From Bacteroidia bacterium (lineage in GTDB: Bacteria; Bacteroidota; Bacteroidia; Bacteroidales; Prolixibacteraceae): DNA of 48,513 bases. Shown piece after piece: positions 1 to 5,966 of this stretch (its first letter is position 1; each line of letters starts with the position of its first letter). The notes beneath the pieces are model-generated. The model was given only the letters and a program-made list of their open reading frames with translations. It had not been told where the DNA came from and did no database searches. Both the position numbers and the translations under genes were made by a program. The stretch spans positions 1-48,513 of the forward strand of contig JAPLDR010000066.1 in the NCBI GenBank assembly GCA_026391655.1, read 5' to 3'.

Positions 1-58
1 CTGTAATTGTTGTGGCATCAATTCCATGAACTGCACTGCCATAGGTTTTTACAAGCAT
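1..58 (-). CDS. YifB/ComM-family Mg-chelatase-like ATPase, 5' end only
   Basis: Only the first 19 codons are in the window; the gene runs off the left edge. Read on the minus strand from the ATG at 58-56, the protein begins MLVKTYGSAVHGIDATTIT. This matches the highly conserved start of YifB/ComM proteins (MLxKTxGSAVxGxxAxxI), which are AAA+ ATPases with a Mg-chelatase domain; ComM helps branch migration during natural transformation. A TAACTTTA sequence at 92-85 on the minus strand resembles the -7 box but lacks the final G. The call rests on the N-terminal signature alone, so it is likely but not certain. Confidence 0.7.
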   Translation of the reverse strand, partial: MLVKTYGSAVHGIDATTIT

Positions 59-140
59 ATATTAGGTGGTTAACTATTGTAAGCTAAAGTTACAATAATT
101 TTAGTGAAATTACAATCAGTACTTTTAAAAGATTACTTAA

Positions 141-299
141 ATCTATATCTTTAAAATTAATTTGAATATTTCAGGTAATAGCCTTAAAAATGCTGTAATA
201 ATTTCCGGTTATAACCTTACATTCATTGAGGCGACAGGAACAAGCAACATGCCGATTACTAAAACTTGTAAAAGATTTCTGAAATCACTAAATTTGTAA
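141..299 (+). pseudogene. Possible C-terminal relic of an unknown gene
   Basis: After a stop at 138-140, an open stretch of 52 codons ends at the TAA at 297-299, with no ATG near its beginning. The C-terminal part reads like real protein (for example ISGYNLTFIEATGTSNMPIT), and it ends 13 bases before the antitoxin-like ATG at 313. It may be the tail of a lost gene. I do not recognise the family, and chance openness in A+T-rich DNA is possible. Confidence 0.2.
289..296 (+). promoter_or_regulatory. Bacteroidota -7 promoter box (TAAATTTG)
   Basis: The sequence fits TAnnTTTG exactly, with a TTG 20 bases upstream (266-268) in the place of a -33 element. It lies 16 bases before the ATG at 313 and would drive the truncated antitoxin-like gene. 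Confidence 0.45.
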
Positions 300-312
300 A
301 AAATACGGACAT

Positions 313-471
313 ATGAGAAATACTATACAATATATAATAGATAATCAGGAGGTTAAAACTTTGGTTATTGTTCCGTTTGATAAATGGGAAAAAATCAATT
401 CTGATTACAAGAAACTTCGAAATAAACTCCCCCTCGTTTGTAACGAGGGGTTAGTTGTCAATCGTTTGTAA
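313..471 (+). pseudogene. Antitoxin-like gene truncated by a REP repeat
   Basis: The first 39 codons (starting MRNTIQYIIDNQEVKTLVIV, then PFDKWEKINSDYKKL) resemble the N-terminus of small Phd-like antitoxins of type II toxin-antitoxin systems, in which a short beta-hairpin domain is followed by a helix. The REP repeat beginning at 430 then supplies the remaining codons (PLVCNEGLVVNRL) and a stop, so the native C-terminus, which normally binds the toxin, is missing. A good -7 box precedes the gene. No toxin gene follows. The family call is from pattern memory; the truncation by the repeat is seen directly. Confidence 0.5.
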
Positions 472-475
472 CGAA
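430..475 (+). repeat. REP repeat copy 1 (two-hairpin type)
   Basis: Hairpin 1 (430-450) has a 9-bp stem around a TGT loop, with core CCCTCGTTTGTAACGAGGG. After a spacer (TTAGTTGTCAA) hairpin 2 has a 5-bp stem with the same loop (TCGTTTGTAACGA). This copy interrupts the antitoxin-like gene at 313. Confidence 0.85.
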
Positions 476-530
476 TTGGTAGTTACACCCGTATCAATGC
501 AAATTAGGCTTTCCAGATTTAACTTCTCTA

Positions 531-578
531 CCCCTCGTTTGTAATGAGGGGTAAGTTGTTAGTCGTTTGTAACACGAT
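531..578 (+). repeat. REP repeat copy 2
   Basis: Same two-hairpin layout as the copy at 430, with one change in the first stem (TAATGAGGGG), spacer TAAGTTGTTAG, and a small AC insertion before the final CGAT. Its end runs into the 29-base segment shared with the start of the gene at 4493. Confidence 0.85.
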
Positions 579-603
579 CAAGAACTGAAAAAAAATGAAA
601 AAC
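575..603 (+). repeat. 29-base segment duplicated at 4473-4501
   Basis: This stretch, ending in ATGAAAAAC, matches 4473-4501 at 28 of 29 positions. At 4473-4501 it is the leader and first codons of a membrane-protein gene. Here the match stops 7 bases before REP copy 3 (611). It looks like the beginning of a second copy of that gene, cut off at the fourth codon by repeat insertion or recombination. Confidence 0.7.
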
Positions 604-610
604 GGGGCTA

Positions 611-656
611 CCCCTCCTTTGTAACGAGGAGTTAATTGTCAGTCGTTTGTAACGAT
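611..656 (+). repeat. REP repeat copy 3
   Basis: First hairpin CCCCTCCTTTGTAACGAGGAG-like (611-631) with one mismatch in the stem, spacer TTAATTGTCAG, then the conserved TCGTTTGTAACGAT. It ends 16 bases before the CPBP protease start codon, so it forms part of that gene's leader. Confidence 0.85.
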
Positions 657-672
657 CAATACAGCATAGGAG

Positions 673-1398
673 ATGACGAAAATGATAAGTGAATTATTTC
701 AGAGAATACCCCATAAAAATTGGAAAACTGCATTAATTCTTTTTATGTTAATATTGATAGTTCATATCGCTGCAGCTTTTTTCAAATCACTATTTCTTAA
801 TTTTATTGGTATGTCATTATATATTATCGTACCTCTAATATGTATTAAGCGTAGCTTATGGAAAGAAATAAGAATAAAAAAACCGATTAACTCAAAATAT
901 ATTTTATGGGGAACTCTATTAATAGTGTTTATTGTCGTAATTACTTCAATAATTTACTATTTCATTTGGGGACTTACAACTTCCAATTACATGGTCATTA
1001 TGGCAAAACAACAAATGGGGTATGGAGTAATTAACAAAGCAAATGAATGGAAGTATTTTCCTATCGCCGCACTTGGTTTTTGTCTCATCAGTCCGTTTAC
1101 TGAAGAATTCTTTTATAGAGGTCTCCTTTTAAAAGCTCTAGAATATAGATTTCGCCTAAGTATAGCAAATATAATTCATGCATTCCTATTTGGAATAGTC
1201 CACTTATTCTATTTTGGGCTTGTAGAGTTTAATTGGGGTTTATTACTCTTTATTCCTATAGGACTTCCTGGTAGCTACTTATTTGGATGGATAGTCCAAA
1301 AAACAGAATCAGTATTTTCATCAGTCATTCTTCACATAGTGCATAATTTCATAGTGATTCTTTTGGTATATACATTTATTATTCCAGTAATTGGGTAA
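673..1398 (+). CDS. CPBP-family intramembrane glutamic protease
   Basis: A 241-residue multi-spanning membrane protein with the CPBP (Abi/CaaX protease) signature: EEFFYR with E144, E145 and R149, then H177 in FGIVHL, and H224/N225 in HIVHN. These are the catalytic and metal/water-binding positions of Rce1-like proteases. Family members process prenylated proteins or peptides, or protect against bacteriocins; the substrate here is unknown. The ATG at 673 directly abuts an AGGAG (668-672), while the in-frame ATG at 682 sits 9 bases after it, so translation may really begin at 682. The gene is flanked by REP repeats on both sides and is isolated, which suggests cargo of a recombining region. 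Confidence 0.85.
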   Translation: MTKMISELFQRIPHKNWKTALILFMLILIVHIAAAFFKSLFLNFIGMSLYIIVPLICIKRSLWKEIRIKKPINSKYILWGTLLIVFIVVITSIIYYFIWGLTTSNYMVIMAKQQMGYGVINKANEWKYFPIAALGFCLISPFTEEFFYRGLLLKALEYRFRLSIANIIHAFLFGIVHLFYFGLVEFNWGLLLFIPIGLPGSYLFGWIVQKTESVFSSVILHIVHNFIVILLVYTFIIPVIG

Positions 1399-1445
1399 GT
1401 ATTGAATAATAACAAAACAATTAAGAAAGTTGAAGAATTTCTCTA

Positions 1446-1491
1446 ACCCTCGTTTGTAACGAGGGGTAAGTTGTAAGTCGTTTGTAACGAT
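1446..1491 (+). repeat. REP repeat copy 4, upstream of RAYT relic
   Basis: Carries CCCTCGTTTGTAACGAGGGG, spacer TAAGTTGTAAG and TCGTTTGTAACGATT. It lies 16 bases before the start codon of the decayed RAYT transposase, a normal arrangement for REP/RAYT units. Confidence 0.85.
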
Positions 1492-1507
1492 TATAATACA
1501 TCATGCT

Positions 1508-1663
1508 ATGTCATCAGAAAACTATTCCATCGAAGATCAGAATGCAGTTTACTTTCTGACCTTTACAATCACGGATTGGGTGGATATCTTTACCCGAAGT
1601 TGTTACCGAATGATAGTGATTGAACGGGACAGGCAGTTGCAAACGAGGAGTATTCAAAGGTAA
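1508..1663 (+). pseudogene. Decayed REP-associated (RAYT, Y1) transposase fragment
   Basis: The 51-codon frame beginning MSSENYSIEDQNAVYFLTFT, followed by ITDWVDIFTR, matches the conserved N-terminus of Bacteroidota RAYT/Y1 transposases (typically xxYFVTFTVVDWVDIFTR). RAYTs are single-strand DNA transposases related to IS200/IS605 that cut at REP hairpins. The HUH and catalytic tyrosine regions are absent: about 33 residues in, the similarity ends, and an inverted half REP (1636-1650) follows. REP copy 4 lies upstream in the opposite orientation to that half. The fragment is too short to be active; a functional RAYT elsewhere would be needed to move these REPs. Confidence 0.7.
1636..1650 (-). 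repeat. Inverted half REP at the end of the RAYT relic
   Basis: GTTGCAAACGAGGAG is the reverse complement of CTCCTCGTTTGCAAC, which matches the first half of the REP with one or two changes. With copy 4 it brackets the RAYT relic in inverted orientation. Confidence 0.55.
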
Positions 1664-1793
1664 TGTATATGTTAGATTTAATTTTGCAATAATCATAACA
1701 GTAGCTTATTGACTAATTTATTTGGAATTAGAATAAATTACACCTGATTTTAAAGAAGCAATAAAAAATTCGAATTATTGAATTGGTAATGTC

Positions 1794-1801
1794 TAATTTT
1801 G
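1794..1801 (+). promoter_or_regulatory. -7 promoter box (TAATTTTG) for the DUF4468 lipoprotein
   Basis: Exact fit to TAnnTTTG. A longer open frame could begin at the TTG at 1799, but that codon lies inside this box, so the ATG at 1835 is the better start. Confidence 0.5.
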
Positions 1802-1834
1802 AAGGAACTAAAATCAAATCCTAAAATTCGATCC

Positions 1835-2458
1835 ATGAAAACATCTTATTTTATTTTATTGGTTTTCCTTTTTTCGTCATGTATGACCATAAAATACGTG
1901 ACTGCTCCAAAGGCTAGTGAGATTATTGATGTTTCCGGCACAAAAAACGATCTTTATGTAAGTGCAAATCTATGGATGGTCAGAACTTTTGGGAGTGCTA
2001 AAAGTGTCATTCAATTTCAAGATAAAGAGGCAGGAAAGATTATGGGTAGGTATTTAATGAGGTCATTTGGAGTGGTGATTAAAGGGGCTTCCGCGATTGA
2101 TGTTTATTCTCTAATCACCATATCAGTAAAAGATAATGCAACAAGGATAGATATTGAACCACTAGGAAATTGGCCATACAATAAAAGTGGCTATGCATAC
2201 AGCTCTGAAATGGCGCAAATGGATATTAAAGCATTGATAAATGAATACAGAAAATTCATTTCACTAAAAGAAGATATTTGGCAAAAACCGAGTTTGCCAA
2301 TTTCAGCTAATAAAAATGAAATCCCTCAAAAGATTGTTGCACCGATTGATTCAAAGAAAAAGGTTGTTGCCCCTATTGAGACAAAGAAGAAGCCTGAGAA
2401 AATAGCAAAAACAAAAAATGTAAAACCTGTTCAAAAAGTCAATGAAGTATCACGTTGA
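1835..2458 (+). CDS. DUF4468-domain lipoprotein
   Basis: A 207-residue protein starting MKTSYFILLVFLFSSC, a lipoprotein signal peptide with its cysteine at residue 16, so it is probably membrane-anchored outside the cytoplasm. Residues about 35-145 carry the DUF4468 pattern, a TBP-like fold common in Bacteroidota: KNDLYVSANLWMVRTFGSAK, then VIQFQDKEAGKIMGR. The function of the family is unknown. The tail (about 155-207) is Lys/Pro/Val-rich with repeated VAPI(D/E)xKKK units and is probably unstructured. It stands alone behind its own promoter box. Confidence 0.8.
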   Translation: MKTSYFILLVFLFSSCMTIKYVTAPKASEIIDVSGTKNDLYVSANLWMVRTFGSAKSVIQFQDKEAGKIMGRYLMRSFGVVIKGASAIDVYSLITISVKDNATRIDIEPLGNWPYNKSGYAYSSEMAQMDIKALINEYRKFISLKEDIWQKPSLPISANKNEIPQKIVAPIDSKKKVVAPIETKKKPEKIAKTKNVKPVQKVNEVSR

Positions 2459-2502
2459 ATATTAAGCAATAAAAAATCCGACTGAAAGAGCCAGTAATAT
2501 TA

Positions 2503-2510
2503 TAACTTTG
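2503..2510 (+). promoter_or_regulatory. -7 promoter box (TAACTTTG)
   Basis: Exact fit to the Bacteroidota -7 consensus, 21 bases before the ATG at 2532, giving a short leader. Confidence 0.55.
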
Positions 2511-2531
2511 AGAGAATAAAATTCAAATTTT

Positions 2532-3458
2532 ATGAAAATCTGTCCTATTACTGAATTGCAAACTAAAGAGCTTTTGGGATTTGGAGGTGAAGTTCGTTAC
2601 AGTATCACCTCCTTTGGGAAACAAAGTATTATTGCACTGGAGGATTCATTCGATGAATTTTCCAAAACAGACCAATTCATAGAAAATAGGTATTTGATTG
2701 CGGGTGCCATATTAAATCATCAACTTAGAAATGGAGAAAGTGATGGAATTGCTTATTACTCAATTGGAATAGAGTGGGAGGAAAAACTGTCAAGAATCAT
2801 TTATCCCAAAACGCCAAAGGATAAAATGGATAATTTATTAAAAACACTTTACCAAATGCAAAGATATGATGGCGAAGAAATTAATTTAATGGGTTATGCC
2901 GCTAGTTTTGCTTTTTTGTCCCAACATTTCTTTAAAAATTCTTCTGAATATCATTTTTATTTTAGACTTCTTCAATCTGAGAATCTTATTGACCCAACTA
3001 AGACTTTTAGTAGCCGATTTACCCTCAAAGGTTTGAATTACTATTCAATTATTACTGAATCTGGTCGTTTATCAAATAAGTGCTTTGTGGCTATGGCTTT
3101 TAGTGATGAAACGAAGGAAATCAGAGAAGCTATTCGTGAAGCATTAAAAGTTACGGGCTTTGATCCAATTATAATAGATGAACAACATATCGACAGTCAT
3201 AAAACGATTAATGACGCAATTATCGCTGAATTAAAGGGAGCCAAATTTTGTATTGCTGATTTTACCATGCAGAGAGAAGGAGTTTATTTTGAGAGTGGAT
3301 TTGCTTTAGGACAGGGAAAGCCCGTAATTTATTGTTGTAGAAATGACCATTTTAAAAAATCTCACTTTGACACAAAGCATTTCGCACATATTTTGTATGA
3401 TACTCCTTCTGAATTGAAAGAGTCATTAATTAATAAGATTAACGCTTGGATAAAATGA
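2532..3458 (+). CDS. Nucleoside 2-deoxyribosyltransferase/TIR-like protein with helical N-terminal domain
   Basis: The last 125 or so of 308 residues form a Rossmann-like domain of the deoxyribosyltransferase/TIR-like superfamily: CFVAMAFSDET opens the first strand, AKFCIADFTMQREGVYFESG gives a second strand, and E254 in YFESGFALG aligns with the catalytic glutamate of this superfamily. FDTKHFAHILYDTPSELKE is the usual end of this subfamily. Residues 1-180 are mostly helical, and the part near 140-175 resembles a winged helix, perhaps a sensor. Related proteins occur in phage-defence neighbourhoods, where the domain cleaves NAD or nucleotides; this is an inference here. The gene is single, with its own promoter, between other accessory genes. 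Confidence 0.65.
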   Translation: MKICPITELQTKELLGFGGEVRYSITSFGKQSIIALEDSFDEFSKTDQFIENRYLIAGAILNHQLRNGESDGIAYYSIGIEWEEKLSRIIYPKTPKDKMDNLLKTLYQMQRYDGEEINLMGYAASFAFLSQHFFKNSSEYHFYFRLLQSENLIDPTKTFSSRFTLKGLNYYSIITESGRLSNKCFVAMAFSDETKEIREAIREALKVTGFDPIIIDEQHIDSHKTINDAIIAELKGAKFCIADFTMQREGVYFESGFALGQGKPVIYCCRNDHFKKSHFDTKHFAHILYDTPSELKESLINKINAWIK

Positions 3459-3538
3459 TGGGTTCTAATTCATTGTACTTAAGGTGCTGATACTATTCTG
3501 AATAAGAGAATCAATAAAACCAAATAAATTAATCGAAT

Positions 3539-4357
3539 ATGAAATTTAAAATTATCTCACTCGCTATTTTGATTTTAGCAGAGTTAAGTTCCGTTGGTCA
3601 AACTGGTTTTACAAGATCCAACGAATATAACAGATTAAGGCTTTCAACAAGTGATTTAAAGAAAATATGCAATTCGATTCTATACTACTATCTTGAAGTG
3701 CCGATTGATAGTTCTCTTCTTTCCGATAAGGCACACCTGTATATTACGTGTCAAAATAAAGGAAAAGAAATTATTTTAACTTCTTTCGATCAAATATCAG
3801 AACTAAACATTGATGGAGAAGACTATTCGGCCTTTAACTTAGATTATACATATCGAGCTAAACCAATAGCAGTGGTTAATATTGCATTAAGTAATTATAG
3901 CAGAACACTTTCTGTGACAGGGAAAGACATTAAGAAAGTCGAAGCTCTTTATAGAGATATTGATGATCAGCTTCGATCAAACGAAAATTCTTTAGGATGG
4001 ATAAATTGGGGGATGGTTTTTCTGTTTCTGTCTTTTATAATTTTTTCAGTTGCATTAACTTTTGGAATGATTGCCGCACAGGTATTATTTTCAAAGAAAC
4101 GTGATAAAGAATCAGTAGTTTCTTTTATTGTTTGTTTATTAATTTGTTTATTATTAATAATATTTTCTCTCTCACCAATTTCTTTTAGTGATATTTTCCC
4201 GGGGTTTCTTCTTACCAATGAAAAAGTGCCTTGGTACGTTAAAAATGCCCTCCTTATTGTTGTCATAGGTATATTAGGGTCATTTGGTACAATTTATCAA
4301 ATAATAATATTTTTGATTGGAAAGTCAAAAAAAGACTTTAAAACTACGGGTAAATAG
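3539..4357 (+). CDS. Unrecognised secreted-signal, multi-pass membrane protein
   Basis: I do not recognise this 272-residue protein. Residues 1-20 (MKFKIISLAILILAELSSVG, then Q) form a cleavable signal peptide. An outside-facing domain of about 135 residues follows, with a Tyr-rich early part (YYYLEVPID). Three hydrophobic segments lie at roughly 155-185, 195-218 and 235-262, and the end is Lys-rich (KSKKDFKTTGK), probably cytoplasmic. It follows the deoxyribosyltransferase-like gene by 80 bases without an obvious terminator, so co-transcription is possible. Confidence 0.6.
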   Translation: MKFKIISLAILILAELSSVGQTGFTRSNEYNRLRLSTSDLKKICNSILYYYLEVPIDSSLLSDKAHLYITCQNKGKEIILTSFDQISELNIDGEDYSAFNLDYTYRAKPIAVVNIALSNYSRTLSVTGKDIKKVEALYRDIDDQLRSNENSLGWINWGMVFLFLSFIIFSVALTFGMIAAQVLFSKKRDKESVVSFIVCLLICLLLIIFSLSPISFSDIFPGFLLTNEKVPWYVKNALLIVVIGILGSFGTIYQIIIFLIGKSKKDFKTTGK

Positions 4358-4364
4358 AACTCCT

Positions 4365-4430
4365 GATTGAGAAGGGTTTTTAACGCGGCGATGTTGACGA
4401 TATCCGTCAGTGCTGCTGATATTCCGGCGA
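4365..4430 (+). pseudogene. Decayed fragment of a DUF6922 gene
   Basis: The DNA aligns with codons about 32-50 of the intact DUF6922 gene at 5248. The relic reads IEKGF, stop, then RGDVDDIRQCC, stop; the intact gene reads IERVFSRGDVEDIRQCRRYY. The in-frame stops and small size show that it is dead. The divergence suggests an old duplicate rather than a recent copy. Confidence 0.6.
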
Positions 4431-4492
4431 TTTATCTCCGCAAAATAAACTCATATTAATAAGTTGAAAGAACGATCAAAAACTGAAAAAAA

Positions 4493-5001
4493 ATGAAAAA
4501 CTTACTGCTACCTTATCGCTGGAAATTTGTAGGATGGATCTTAACATTATGCGGAACTTTTTTTGCATTCCTTTATTTCGCGTTCAATTTTAAGTTTAAA
4601 ATTCCTGTTTTTGAGATGTACTCTTCTTTTCTGCGAACAAAAACGTTCGTTACTAAAACAACCAACTTTGCGGATGAATTGATTTTAATATTGCTGATTT
4701 CCGGTCTGGGATTGGTTATTCTTTCCAGGGAGAAAAATGAATCTGAAAATCTTGATTCGATACGCGCCATCGCTTTTGCCAGAGCCTTCCTGACAAATAT
4801 TGTTTTTTTATTATTTTCTATTGTTTTTATTTATGGTACCGGATTTATTACTGTTTTGGTTTTGAACCAAATATCTCTTTCCGTATTTTATATTGTCTTT
4901 TTTTTCTTCCTGAAACTAAAAAAGATGAATTCCTGAGTAAACGAAATTGGATCCTTTTGCTTGTCGTTTTCTCAGTTGCCTTTAGTTTGCTTTATCCTTA
5001 A
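4493..5001 (+). CDS. Unrecognised four-to-five-span membrane protein, frameshifted near its end
   Basis: As read, the ATG at 4493 gives 147 residues ending KLKKMNS at 4936, with hydrophobic segments at about 14-31, 60-77, 98-122 and 123-141. In the next frame the sequence continues without pause as KKDEFLSKRNWILLLVVFSV and more hydrophobic residues to a TAA at 4999-5001. One extra A in the A-run at 4915-4920 joins them into a 169-residue protein with one more membrane span. So the last span is lost by a 1-base deletion, by a sequencing error, or recovered by slippage on the A-run. The family is unknown to me. Its leader and first codons are duplicated at 575-603. Confidence 0.6.
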
Positions 5002-5016
5002 TTCAGAAGCTGCAAG

Positions 5017-5160
5017 AAATCCTGAAAGGATTTAATCTGAATAACCGCCGGTGAAACCGGTGGAGGAGTAGCATAGAAGAAATGGAACCCTGAAGGGGTT
5101 CAACCCCCAGTTTCGCAAGCTACACTGGGGGTTATTCAAATTAAACTCCTCGCGGAGTTT
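5017..5160. repeat. Array of five adjacent hairpins
   Basis: Five inverted repeats lie in a row: 5017-5033 (AAATCC/GGATTT, loop TGAAA), 5045-5063 (CCGCCGG/CCGGTGG, loop TGAAA), 5085-5101 (GAACCC/GGGTTC, loop TGAAG), 5102-5133 (AACCCCCAGT/ACTGGGGGTT) and 5143-5160 (AAACTCC/GGAGTTT, loop TCGC). Three share a TGAA(A/G) loop. This resembles dispersed intergenic hairpin repeats known from Bacteroidota genomes. There is no gene in the element. Confidence 0.7.
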
Positions 5161-5235
5161 TTCAGCAGACTAAATAAACCGGTATCCAATGGGTATGTGG
5201 CTTTCCGGATTTTATCATTGATTTAATTTCTTTCG

Positions 5236-5243
5236 TATCTTTG
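5236..5243 (+). promoter_or_regulatory. -7 promoter box (TATCTTTG) abutting a start codon
   Basis: A strong consensus match ends only 4 bases before the ATG at 5248. With the usual start of transcription a few bases after the box, the mRNA would have almost no leader. Confidence 0.6.
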
Positions 5244-5247
5244 TTTA

Positions 5248-5550
5248 ATGGATCAGAAATTAATACCCATATTCGAAAAGCGCATCTTTTGGGATGTGAA
5301 CTTTGAGCAGATTGACTATGATGCCAAGGCCAACTTTGTGATTGAGCGGGTTTTTTCACGTGGCGATGTGGAGGATATCCGTCAGTGCCGCAGGTATTAT
5401 GGCGATGAAAAAGTGACTTCCGCCTTATTGAATGCTAAATATTTGCCACTTCACACCATCCATCTTGCCAGCGCAATATTTGATAAGCCACTAAATGAAT
5501 TCAGATGCTACACACTCAGGCAGTTGAACCCCGGACTTTTTCCCTACTAA
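5248..5550 (+). CDS. DUF6922-family small protein
   Basis: A 100-residue soluble protein with the DUF6922 pattern: an aromatic FWDV near residues 14-17, FEQIDYDAKANFVIERVF, then RGDVEDIRQCRRYYG. The family is often encoded beside nucleotidyltransferase AbiEii-like toxin genes and may be an antitoxin partner, but its role is not settled. Here no full partner follows; only a short possible remnant is seen at 5552-5614. A decayed copy lies 900 bases upstream. The ATG is supported by the promoter box directly before it. Confidence 0.65.
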   Translation: MDQKLIPIFEKRIFWDVNFEQIDYDAKANFVIERVFSRGDVEDIRQCRRYYGDEKVTSALLNAKYLPLHTIHLASAIFDKPLNEFRCYTLRQLNPGLFPY

Positions 5551-5551
5551 A

Positions 5552-5614
5552 AAGCAAACCTGGGAACTTGTTAAAAAAGGCATTTATAGGGCAGTAAGTG
5601 ATTATCTGAGATAA
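5552..5614 (+). pseudogene. Possible C-terminal remnant of a partner gene
   Basis: Directly after the DUF6922 stop, a frame without a start codon reads KQTWELVKKGIYRAVSDYLR and stops. It looks like the end of a helical protein and could be the tail of a deleted AbiEii-like toxin partner. This is weak evidence: the stretch is short and the match is only by general character. Confidence 0.2.
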
Positions 5615-5623
5615 AATAGGTGT

Positions 5624-5631
5624 TATATTTG
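5624..5631 (+). promoter_or_regulatory. -7 promoter box (TATATTTG) for the mutL cluster
   Basis: Exact TAnnTTTG match 25 bases before the ATG at 5657. Confidence 0.5.
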
Positions 5632-5656
5632 TAATTCAATCAAAAAGTGATTTGAG

Positions 5657-5956
5657 ATGGCAATTTTTCAAATATTTACAAAACATCAGTCACGGCAATT
5701 CAAAATCCCGTACCGTTTTTACGATCCGGCAAAGGAAGAACAAATGGAGCGTGAGTCACGTATTAAAAGAAAATTAAGCATTGCAGATGATAAGGATGAA
5801 ACTACTGATTACAAAAGTAATATTTCGGGTGCTTTTCGTAGCCGGCTTAGCCCACGAATCCAAAAACAACAAGACAAGTCGAATTCGACCGTTAAAATTC
5901 TGCTTTTCGCGTTTATAATGGTTTTGGCGATCTTGATCTATTTTAAACTAAAATAA
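5657..5956 (+). CDS. Small membrane-anchored protein upstream of mutL
   Basis: A 99-residue protein. Residues 1-75 are charged (PYRFYDPAKEEQMERESRIK, then more Lys/Arg), and residues about 80-97 form one hydrophobic span (VKILLFAFIMVLAILIYF) ending in KLK. It is therefore probably a tail-anchored inner-membrane protein with a cytoplasmic N-terminus. Proteins of this type upstream of mutL occur in other Bacteroidota; no function is known to me. It is 10 bases from mutL and likely shares its transcript. Confidence 0.65.
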   Translation: MAIFQIFTKHQSRQFKIPYRFYDPAKEEQMERESRIKRKLSIADDKDETTDYKSNISGAFRSRLSPRIQKQQDKSNSTVKILLFAFIMVLAILIYFKLK

Positions 5957-5966
5957 GAAATCTCAC

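Noticed and set aside
430-656. Repeats spaced along a short stretch, like a CRISPR array
   Set aside because: Copies are about 101 and 80 bases apart, the gaps differ in length and contain gene remnants, and each unit is a two-hairpin REP. No cas genes are present.
1799-1834. TTG start for the DUF4468 lipoprotein
   Set aside because: The TTG is inside the -7 promoter box, and only the ATG at 1835 gives a proper lipoprotein signal.
5162-5359. Minus-strand frame across the DUF6922 promoter
   Set aside because: It overlaps the consensus promoter and start of a plus-strand gene and has no recognisable content.
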